From: Akkermansiaceae bacterium UBA2381
GTDB taxonomy: Bacteria > Verrucomicrobiota > Verrucomicrobiia > Verrucomicrobiales > DEV007
DNA length: 64,000 nt
Assembly (NCBI GenBank): GCA_002344215.1
Contig: DDSV01000034.1
Location: 154,734 to 218,733 of the forward strand
Direction: 5' to 3'
The notes beneath the pieces were generated by a model, which saw only the letters and a list, made by a program, of their open reading frames with translations, made no database searches and was not told where the DNA came from. Shown piece after piece: positions 24,373 through 31,316 of the stretch; positions within the stretch are counted from its first letter, which is position 1, and each line of letters starts with the position of its first letter. The translations under genes were made by a program, and so were the position numbers.

Positions 24373-25604
24373 TGGCCCGTCTCTCCATACCGCTCTTCTC
24401 TCTCATCCTCGTTTCCGCACAAGCGGCGGATGAAAACTGGACTCAGTTCAGGGGGCCAACGGTTCGTGGCCATCTCGATAGGGCGGAGCTCCCGACCGCG
24501 TGGAGCGAAACGTCGATCAAATGGAAGGTCTCTCTAAAGGGAACCGGGCAGTCATCGCCGGTCAACTGGGGCGACAAACTGTTCCTCACAAGCGCGTCGG
24601 CTGACGGGCGCGAGCGTTATGTGACCTGTCTTTCCGCCGCGGATGGTTCCCTCGTTTGGGAGGATACCATCCCATGTGAGAAGCCCGAGGAGATTCACGC
24701 GATGAACAGCCATGCAACCCCGAGCTGCGCGACGGATGGAAAATTCGTCGTTGCCTTCTTCGGCCCGGCTGGCCTTCATGCCTATGACCTTGCGGGAAAG
24801 AAACAGTGGTCGCTCGATCTCGGCGATTTTCCCGGCACCTGGGGTATTGCCGCGTCGCCCATCATCATGGATGGTAAAGTGATTCAGAACTGCGATACCG
24901 AAGGTCCCTCCCGTCTCGTTGCCGTTGATCTTGCCACCGGGAAGATCGCATGGGAGACCGCCCGGGAAACAAAGCCGAAAGGCGGATGGAGTACTCCCAC
25001 CCTGATCGAAGTCGACGGCCGGCGGGAACTCGTCCTGAATGGCGAGTTCGGAGTCCAGGGCTACGATCCCGAGACGGGCAAGGAACTGTGGTTCTGTGAG
25101 GCCTTCACCGGACGTGGCGAACCCGTTCCTGAATTTGCCCATGGCAAACTCTATGTCGTTAATGGCAAGCCGGGCGATGCCTATTGTGTGAAACCGGGAG
25201 GAAGTGGCAATGTTACCGCTACCAACCGGCTTTGGAACGCCCCCCGCAAGGGTGGCCGGGATCTTCCTTCGCCTGCCGTCGTCGGAGATTTTCTCGTCAT
25301 TTCCAGTATGAGCGGGATCCTTACCTCCTACGATGCCGGGACAGGGGCGGTCCATTTTACCGAGCGACTCGGTGAGTCCATGGAGATTGCGGCGGCGCCG
25401 CTGGTGGCAAACGGGTTGATTTATTTCCAGACGGTAAAGGGTGGGGATGTCGTCGTCGTTCGTCCGGGAAAAACGCTGGATATAGTCTCGGTCAATTCGC
25501 TCGGCGAGGCGGCAAAGGATGAGAATTTTCGTTCCGTCCCCGTGCCCTATGCCGACCGTATTCTTCTGAGGTCGGGAAGCACGCTGTATTGTGTGGGCAA
25601 GTGA
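24369..25604 (+). CDS. Exported PQQ-like beta-propeller protein
   Basis: This 411-residue protein has a signal peptide (MMARLSIPLFSLILVSAQAA) and then PQQ/BamB-like propeller blades. The first is WTQFRGPTVRGHLD, and later blades show the tryptophan docking pattern such as LSAADGSLVWEDTI, DLATGKIAWET, DPETGKELWFCE and DAGTGAVHFTE. This WTQFRGP start is common in Planctomycetes and Verrucomicrobia. There is no cytochrome or quinone-binding Cys pair visible, so binding of a ligand or scaffolding is more likely than dehydrogenation. Its ATG overlaps the stop of the methyltransferase gene. Confidence 0.88.
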   Translation: MMARLSIPLFSLILVSAQAADENWTQFRGPTVRGHLDRAELPTAWSETSIKWKVSLKGTGQSSPVNWGDKLFLTSASADGRERYVTCLSAADGSLVWEDTIPCEKPEEIHAMNSHATPSCATDGKFVVAFFGPAGLHAYDLAGKKQWSLDLGDFPGTWGIAASPIIMDGKVIQNCDTEGPSRLVAVDLATGKIAWETARETKPKGGWSTPTLIEVDGRRELVLNGEFGVQGYDPETGKELWFCEAFTGRGEPVPEFAHGKLYVVNGKPGDAYCVKPGGSGNVTATNRLWNAPRKGGRDLPSPAVVGDFLVISSMSGILTSYDAGTGAVHFTERLGESMEIAAAPLVANGLIYFQTVKGGDVVVVRPGKTLDIVSVNSLGEAAKDENFRSVPVPYADRILLRSGSTLYCVGK

Positions 25605-25731
25605 GGGGATTGTTCTCCGGCTCGTCCGCTTCATTGTCCGGGCTTTCGGTTACGTGAGGACCGAAAAAGTCTGGACTTTGCCTCATAGTCTGTTCTAGGG
25701 TCTCACTCCGAATTAAAGAGATCCTGCAGAA

Positions 25732-26331
25732 ATGAAAAAGCCGATTATCACCTTCCTCGCCACGTGCCTGTTCGTCTATCCCGCAGTCGCGCAAAAGGGT
25801 GGCGTAGCCATTCTCGACATCGATGCGGTCGCGAAACAACTCGGAGTGGAGGAAAAGGTCCGCGTGGACCTGTTGAACATTCAAAACAATCTTAACGCCG
25901 AGCTGCAAAAGGCCCAGACCACCATGCAGACTCAGATGAACGGCGTGGAGAAGGCCGCCGGGGAGAAACCGACGGACGAGCAACGCAAACAAATCGTCGC
26001 CACAAATCAGCAGCTAAATGACGAGTTCAATCGGATGAAGTCGCAGGCGCAGCAGAATCTGGCCCAGGAGCGCGTCCGCATGATCAGCGAATTTCGCACC
26101 CGTCTTGAGCCCATCGCACTGAAAGCGGCGAAGGCGATTGGTCTTGAGGTGGTGGTGATGAAGAATGCTCCAGTCTTTGCCTTTGATGCGAGCGTTGACA
26201 TCACTCAGGAAACCACCCGCCTTGCCCTGGAAGCGGGAATGCAGGTGCAACCCTCTGCTGTGACCCCTACGGTCCCGACGCCGGCGAATCCGGAGAACGA
26301 TACGACCGGAACCGCCAAACCGAAGGAGTAG
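25732..26331 (+). CDS. OmpH/Skp family periplasmic chaperone
   Basis: This 199-residue exported protein has a signal peptide (MKKPIITFLATCLFVYPAVA) and the beta-strand GGVAILDIDAVAKQLGV at the start of the mature part. A long alpha-helical hairpin follows (about 45-120; LLNIQNNLNAELQKAQTTMQ, with NQQLNDEFNRMKSQAQQNLA on the return). A short strand-rich end (GLEVVVMKN) and a proline-rich tail (VTPTVPTPANPEN) complete it. This is the Skp fold, which holds unfolded outer-membrane proteins in the periplasm. It is alone here, without bamA or lpxD alongside, unlike the common arrangement. Upstream 127 bases hold the promoter and a small hairpin. Confidence 0.82.
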   Translation: MKKPIITFLATCLFVYPAVAQKGGVAILDIDAVAKQLGVEEKVRVDLLNIQNNLNAELQKAQTTMQTQMNGVEKAAGEKPTDEQRKQIVATNQQLNDEFNRMKSQAQQNLAQERVRMISEFRTRLEPIALKAAKAIGLEVVVMKNAPVFAFDASVDITQETTRLALEAGMQVQPSAVTPTVPTPANPENDTTGTAKPKE

Positions 26332-26368
26332 TGTTTCGAAAGGGGGACGCGTTAATCGAGGAAGAATT

Positions 26369-27445
26369 ATGGCTACAAAAATTGGAGTGATCGGAGCAGG
26401 CGGAATGGCCCGCTACCATATTGACGGATTCAGGAAAGCCGGGGCCGAAGTGGTCGCAATGGCGGATGTGAATGTGGAGGCAGCCAGGGCATCGGCGGAA
26501 GCCAACGGAATCGCCAAAGTCTATGCCGATGTCGCTGAGATGCTGGCGAGTGACATTGACGCGGTCTCCATCATCGTCCCGAACAAATTTCACGGACCTC
26601 TTGCCATCCAGGCGCTCGAAGCCGGCAAACACGTCTTCTGTGAGAAACCTCCCGCAATGAATGCCGCCGAGGTCAGGGATATGATCGTTGCCCGCGACAA
26701 GGCCGGCAAACATCTCATGTTCAACTTCAACAACCGCGCGCGTCCCGAGTCGCGTGAGATGAAGAAGCTCATCGACGGAGGCACGGTCGGTCGCATCAAT
26801 TCAGCGCAGGCCAAGTGGATTCGCCGCGCCGGTATTCCCGGGTTTGGCGGCTGGTTCACGACCAAGGCCCTCTCCGGCGGCGGTCCCGTCATCGATTTGC
26901 TCCACATGCTCGATCTTGCGATGTATTTCATGGGCAATCCCAAGCCGACCTATGTCACGGGACAAATTTTCGACGACCATATCAACAACAAGGATTTCAA
27001 GGGTCCCTGGGGTATCCCAGACCGAGAGGGCGGCGTCACCGATGTGGAGTCCGCTGCCCACGGATTCGTAACTTTCGAGACCGGTCAGGTCCTCAGCTTT
27101 CAGATGTCCTGGGCCGAGATGATCAAACGCGAAGAGGTTTCCGTTGTTTTCCAGGGTGTCAAAGCAGGAGGTAAAGTCGAGCGCCTTTTCGGCACCGACG
27201 GTATGGACGATACCGCGATCGACACGTGCGAACTCTATACTCAGGAGGCAGGAAAGCGCATCGATCAGACCATCGAGGTGGAGGAGTGCCAGGACATGGG
27301 GCGCATCAATTCCGCCGCAAACTTCGTTGAAGCGATCGAGGGCAAGGCCGCCCCGCTGAACAATGCCGAGCAGGGCCTGCAATTGATGCAGATCATTGAT
27401 GCAGTCTATGCCTCGGCGGCGAGCGGGAAACCGGTGGCGATCTGA
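26369..27445 (+). CDS. Gfo/Idh/MocA family oxidoreductase
   Basis: This 358-residue cytoplasmic enzyme starts MATKIGVIGAGGMARYHIDG, a full GxGxxG dinucleotide-binding motif. The catalytic EKP motif is CEKPPAMNAAEV, and the second domain includes GWFTTKALSGGGPVIDLLHM with the active-site D and H (DLLHMLDLAMYF). It is typical of NAD(P)-dependent sugar or inositol dehydrogenases. A real Shine-Dalgarno (gaggaag) lies seven bases before the ATG, which is rare in this window. It starts 37 bases after the OmpH gene but ends in its own terminator at 27470. The sugar substrate cannot be named. Confidence 0.9.
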   Translation: MATKIGVIGAGGMARYHIDGFRKAGAEVVAMADVNVEAARASAEANGIAKVYADVAEMLASDIDAVSIIVPNKFHGPLAIQALEAGKHVFCEKPPAMNAAEVRDMIVARDKAGKHLMFNFNNRARPESREMKKLIDGGTVGRINSAQAKWIRRAGIPGFGGWFTTKALSGGGPVIDLLHMLDLAMYFMGNPKPTYVTGQIFDDHINNKDFKGPWGIPDREGGVTDVESAAHGFVTFETGQVLSFQMSWAEMIKREEVSVVFQGVKAGGKVERLFGTDGMDDTAIDTCELYTQEAGKRIDQTIEVEECQDMGRINSAANFVEAIEGKAAPLNNAEQGLQLMQIIDAVYASAASGKPVAI

Positions 27446-27469
27446 GGGCGGATCTAACTGATTTTAGGG

Positions 27470-27500
27470 AAGGGCGGGGGAGTAGTCCTTCGCCCTTTTT
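27470..27500 (+). terminator. Rho-independent terminator after the Gfo/Idh gene
   Basis: Arms aagggcg and cgccctt are separated by 14 bases and are followed directly by further T residues (cgcccttttt). The hairpin begins 25 bases after the stop at 27445. Stem strength and T-tract both fit an intrinsic terminator on the plus strand. Confidence 0.75.
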
Positions 27501-27707
27501 CTTGAATCGTCCGGCCCCTTCTTGAGCGTGATAGAGTTCCCGGGTGTGGTGAGATTGAACCCCGATTCAAGAGTAAATTGATCATGTGCAGCAGGTTCCC
27601 CGCGGACGGAGCGGGTTTAGCCTGATGGTATAGGGCAAAAATAGCGTGATTCCTCCATGTCACTTATCAAAATCCAGATATAGTAAGCGCCTTTCGCTTT
27701 CAGATTC

Positions 27708-28796
27708 ATGGCCCTTCTTTTCACCTACGTTCTCATTGCTCTCTTTATTTCGTTTGTCTGTTCGCTTCTGGAGGCATGTCTTCTCACGATCACTCCATCT
27801 GCAATCAACAGTGGCGAGCAACGGGGTGCCCGATGGGCCGCTCGAATGAAAGCTTACAAGGCGGACATTGACCGCCCGCTTTCCGCGATTTTGACTCTTA
27901 ACACGGTAGCTCACACCATGGGTGCCGCAGGGGCGGGTGCCCAGTATGCCAGAATATTCGGGACAACCGGTGAAGCCATCTTCGCAGGCGGCCTCACCCT
28001 GGCAATTCTTGTGCTAACTGAAATTATTCCGAAGACACTTGGCTCCCGCTACGCGGTCGCCCTTGCCGGTGTCGCCTCCACGATTCTGCCTCTGATGATC
28101 ACCGGGCTTGCCCCGCTGGTGTGGTTCTCGCGCCAGATCACGAAGTTGATCACCCCGCGTGGCCATGTCGTGCCCGAGATGCATCGTGAGGAATTGCTCG
28201 CCATGACACGTCTCGGGGCCGAGTCGGGCCAGATCGATGATCAGGAGAGCCAGTTTGTACAGAACCTGATCCAGCTCCACTCGATGAAGACCTGGGACAT
28301 CATGACCCCGCGTCCGGTCATCTTTGCCCTGCCCGAAACGATGCCGCTGACCGATTTCGTCAAAGCGGTCGAGGACAAGCCATTCAGCCGGATTCCAATC
28401 TACAAATCTAATCGCGATGAGATTTCGGGTTTTGTCCTGCGCGGTGATGTGCTCGTCGCCCACCTCAAGGACGACGAGGACAAGCTCACCCTCTCGGAGG
28501 TGGCCCGGCCCATCGCGGTTGCGGCGGACATCACGCCGGTGGACGCCCTCTTCCGTCGTTTCATCTCCGAGCGTCACCAGATCATGCTGATCGTCGATGA
28601 GTTTGGCTCCACCGTCGGACTCGTTACCTTCGAGGATGTCATCGAGACAATCTTCGGGTTTGAAATTGTTGATGAGAAGGACAAGGTCGCCGATCTTCAG
28701 CTCCATGCCCGCAATCTCTGGAAAGAGAGGGCCCGCCGGATGGGAATTGAACTGGACGAGGACGGGCAACTCCCGCCGCCCTCGATGCAGCCATGA
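27708..28796 (+). CDS. CNNM/CorC-type transmembrane protein with paired CBS domains
   Basis: This 362-residue protein begins with a DUF21 (CNNM) membrane region (LLFTYVLIALFISFVCSLLE and three more segments to about 145). Two CBS domains follow (about 195-255 and 265-320), seen as MTPRPVIFALPETMPLTDF and ITPVDALFRRFISERHQIML. The chain stops about 40 residues after the second CBS, so the usual C-terminal CorC/HlyC domain is missing. CNNM proteins transport or sense magnesium and other divalent cations, and CBS pairs bind adenine nucleotides. The acidic TEIIPKTLGSRY motif is characteristic. A start codon with no clear ribosome site is used. The gene is preceded by a 262-bp gap holding the previous gene's terminator. 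Confidence 0.9.
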   Translation: MALLFTYVLIALFISFVCSLLEACLLTITPSAINSGEQRGARWAARMKAYKADIDRPLSAILTLNTVAHTMGAAGAGAQYARIFGTTGEAIFAGGLTLAILVLTEIIPKTLGSRYAVALAGVASTILPLMITGLAPLVWFSRQITKLITPRGHVVPEMHREELLAMTRLGAESGQIDDQESQFVQNLIQLHSMKTWDIMTPRPVIFALPETMPLTDFVKAVEDKPFSRIPIYKSNRDEISGFVLRGDVLVAHLKDDEDKLTLSEVARPIAVAADITPVDALFRRFISERHQIMLIVDEFGSTVGLVTFEDVIETIFGFEIVDEKDKVADLQLHARNLWKERARRMGIELDEDGQLPPPSMQP

Positions 28797-28886
28797 GCCA
28801 GGGCCTGCGCTGGTAGGGTTGCAATTTTCATCGTCTTTGCTACCCTCGAAGACCCGTATATCCGGCAACCTCAAAACCCACCTTTT

Positions 28887-30050
28887 ATGAATCGAAAACT
28901 ACGCATGGGAATGGTCGGCGGCGGCCGTGGAGCATTCATCGGACAGGTCCACCGCATGGCGGCAAATCTGGACGGAAAGATCGAACTGGTCGCGGGATGT
29001 TTCTCATCAGACCCGGAGAAGTCCAGGCTTTCCGGCCAGGATTTTTTCCTCGATCCCGAGCGGGTTTACTCGACCTACAAGGAGATGGCGGAGAAGGAAG
29101 CGGCCCGTCCGGACAAGATCGATTTTGTTTCCATCGTGGTGCAAAACCATCTCCACTTTGAAGTCGCGAAAACGTTTATCGAGGCAGGCTTTAATGTCAT
29201 CTGTGACAAGCCGATGACCCACTGCTATGAACAGGCTCTCGAACTTCGTGAGATCGTAAGGAAGAGTGATCGGGTCTTCGCCCTGACTCACAACTACACC
29301 GGTTACCCCATGGTGAAGGAAGCGCGCCGCATGGTCCGCGATGGTGAACTCGGACGTATCCTCAAGATTGTCGCTGAATACCCTCAGGGATATGCCGTCG
29401 GTGATGTCGAGGGTGACGGACAGGGCAAGATCAACAACTGGCGCTCCGATCCAAAGATCGCCGGCATTTCGAACTGCATGGGCGACATCGGAACCCACGC
29501 GCACAACCTGATCCGCTACATCACTGGGCTGGAGATCACCGAGATCTGTTCCGAGCTGACTGCGTTTATCCCCGGTCGCACTCTCGATGACGATGGGAAT
29601 AACCTCGTTCGTTTTGAAGGGGGAGCGAAGGGTATCATTCACGCCTCGCAAATCTCGAATGGAGATGAGAATGCGCTCAACATTCGTGTCTACGGCACCA
29701 AGGCCTCGATCGAGTGGCATCAGGAGGATCCGAATGAACTTATCGTGAAGTACGCCAACGCCCCGCGAAAAATTTATCGTCGCGGAAATGATTACATCAG
29801 CGAGGCGGCCTCCGGTCACGGGTATACCCGAACCCCCTTTGCGCATCCCGAGGGATTTATCGAAGCATTTGCCAACATCTATCTCGCGGCCGCAAGGGCG
29901 ATCGCGGATCAGATTGACGGCAACCCTGCGCCCGAGGGCGGATATGATTTTCCCACGGTCGATGACGGAGTTGCCGGCGTCGCTTTCATCAAGGCGACGG
30001 TCGAGAGCTCCGCATCGGATCAGAAGTGGATCAAATTCCCGGCGGTGTGA
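28887..30050 (+). CDS. Gfo/Idh/MocA family oxidoreductase
   Basis: This 387-residue enzyme opens MNRKLRMGMVGGGRGAFIGQ, a glycine-rich dinucleotide-binding motif of the form GGGRGAFIG. The EKP motif reads CDKPMTHCYEQAL (E replaced by D). The second domain carries GISNCMGDIGTHAHNLIRYI, with the D-x-x-x-H pair used in catalysis. It resembles the group of sugar dehydrogenases found next to sugar-phosphate isomerases in PVC bacteria. No isomerase is adjacent here. It is 90 bases after the CNNM gene; its own stop is followed by a hairpin at 30099 before nnrS. Confidence 0.9.
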   Translation: MNRKLRMGMVGGGRGAFIGQVHRMAANLDGKIELVAGCFSSDPEKSRLSGQDFFLDPERVYSTYKEMAEKEAARPDKIDFVSIVVQNHLHFEVAKTFIEAGFNVICDKPMTHCYEQALELREIVRKSDRVFALTHNYTGYPMVKEARRMVRDGELGRILKIVAEYPQGYAVGDVEGDGQGKINNWRSDPKIAGISNCMGDIGTHAHNLIRYITGLEITEICSELTAFIPGRTLDDDGNNLVRFEGGAKGIIHASQISNGDENALNIRVYGTKASIEWHQEDPNELIVKYANAPRKIYRRGNDYISEAASGHGYTRTPFAHPEGFIEAFANIYLAAARAIADQIDGNPAPEGGYDFPTVDDGVAGVAFIKATVESSASDQKWIKFPAV

Positions 30051-30098
30051 GTTCCGGGGGAGGGCCGCCCCCAGCGGGCGTTCGTCCCGGACTTGTGT

Positions 30099-30119
30099 GG
30101 ACGGTTTGCCAAACCGTCC
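30099..30119. repeat. Intergenic hairpin between Gfo/Idh and NnrS genes
   Basis: Ten-base perfect arms (ggacggtttg / caaaccgtcc) surround a single base, equivalent to an 8-bp stem with a five-base loop. It lies 49 bases after the Gfo/Idh stop and 13 bases before the nnrS start, without a T-tract. Its form matches the hairpins at 13358, 39199 and 41571. Confidence 0.6.
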
Positions 30120-30131
30120 CTAACCTTAATC

Positions 30132-31316
30132 ATGGCCAAATCCCCTCCGCGCTATGTGACCAAAGCGGGTGACTCACCCCTGTGGGCCTCGGAACCCTTT
30201 CGCGTCTTTTTTCCGCTTGGAATCGCCGCGGCCTTGTTCGGTCTTCTGCTCTGGCCATTGCACTACGCGGGCTGGTGGGAACTGTATCCGGCGCTGCAGC
30301 ATCCCCGTATCCTCATTTTTGGATTCGGTGCGGCTTTCGTATTCGGATTCCTCGGAACGGCCTGGCCCCGCTTCCTGGAAGCGGAGGCCCTGCGTGTTTG
30401 GGAGGTCGGAACTCTGATCGCCGGATGGATCGTCGCTCAACTCGCCTATGCCCGGGGTTCCATTGCCGTCGGTGATTTGCTTGGAGGCATTACCTGTCTC
30501 GTCTTTCTCTTCGTTCTCGGCCGGCGTCTTTTCGGTGAGAAGCGCGAAATCCCTCCTCCGGGTTTTGCGTTGGCGTTTTTTTCCGTCGCTCTCGCCTCCG
30601 CGACTTTGTTTGCGTGGTCAGCGGGTTTGGGGGAATACTCGGTCCAGGTCAGCCTTCTTCTTCGTCTTTTCGCTTATCAGGGCTTTCTGCTTCTTCCTAT
30701 TCTCGGGGTGGGCTCGTATCTCTTTGCCCGGTTTTTCCAGGTGGCGGGTGCGCCTCCCGCGTTCGGGAAAGGGCGCCATCGGGGCCTGTTCGTGTGGGGC
30801 GCTGCCGGACTCATTCTTGTGTCGTTTTTTATTGAAGCCTATATCTCAGCCCGATGGGGCAATATGACTCGCTTCGGGGCGATGGTGCTCTGGGCGTGGG
30901 GCGCTCTTCCGGGAATCTGGGCCGTGAAGGCTCCGGGGACGCGGGCATGGGCATTGAGATTCGGATTGATCCTGCTTGCCCTCGCCTTCCTCTGTCGCGT
31001 GATCTGGCCTTCGCCTCTCTTTGCCTTTCAGCATCTCCTTTTTCTGGGAGGGTTTTGTCAGGTCATCCTGCTGACAGCCGATCGGGTCATTCTGGGACAT
31101 TGTGATGATCTTGCGGGAGTACTGCCAAAGAGCCGAGCGTGGCAGTGGATGGTCTGGCTCATGGTGCTGACCGCGGCAACCCGTGCAACGGCGGATCTGG
31201 TTCCTTCGACTCGGGTTTCGCATCACATCTATGCGGCTCTCATGCTGGTCACGATTTTGATGATCTGGATGGGACTTCATCTAAAGCGGCTACGCCGAAT
31301 CCCGCCCGGCGAATGA
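30132..31316 (+). CDS. nnrS: NnrS family membrane protein
   Basis: This 394-residue integral membrane protein matches NnrS, a haem- and copper-containing protein that protects against nitric-oxide stress and affects nitrogen-oxide respiration. About eleven to twelve hydrophobic segments run through it. Family signatures are WASEPFRVFFPLGIAAALFG, WPLHYAGWW, QHPRILIFGFGAAFVFGFLG and LSWP-like parts near HHIYAALMLV. The start at 30132 (MAKSPPRYV) is placed just before the first segment. Its stop overlaps the start of the helicase gene by four bases (ATGA), an unusual partnership. No nitrite or nitric oxide reductase genes are near. Confidence 0.88.
   Translation: MAKSPPRYVTKAGDSPLWASEPFRVFFPLGIAAALFGLLLWPLHYAGWWELYPALQHPRILIFGFGAAFVFGFLGTAWPRFLEAEALRVWEVGTLIAGWIVAQLAYARGSIAVGDLLGGITCLVFLFVLGRRLFGEKREIPPPGFALAFFSVALASATLFAWSAGLGEYSVQVSLLLRLFAYQGFLLLPILGVGSYLFARFFQVAGAPPAFGKGRHRGLFVWGAAGLILVSFFIEAYISARWGNMTRFGAMVLWAWGALPGIWAVKAPGTRAWALRFGLILLALAFLCRVIWPSPLFAFQHLLFLGGFCQVILLTADRVILGHCDDLAGVLPKSRAWQWMVWLMVLTAATRATADLVPSTRVSHHIYAALMLVTILMIWMGLHLKRLRRIPPGE

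Noticed and set aside
24552..25634. Open frame on the minus strand opposite the PQQ-like propeller gene
   Set aside because: The plus-strand protein has signal peptide and propeller blades; the other frame has no motif.
28014..28874. Open frame on the minus strand opposite the CNNM gene
   Set aside because: No domain or start signal; the plus strand encodes DUF21 and CBS domains.
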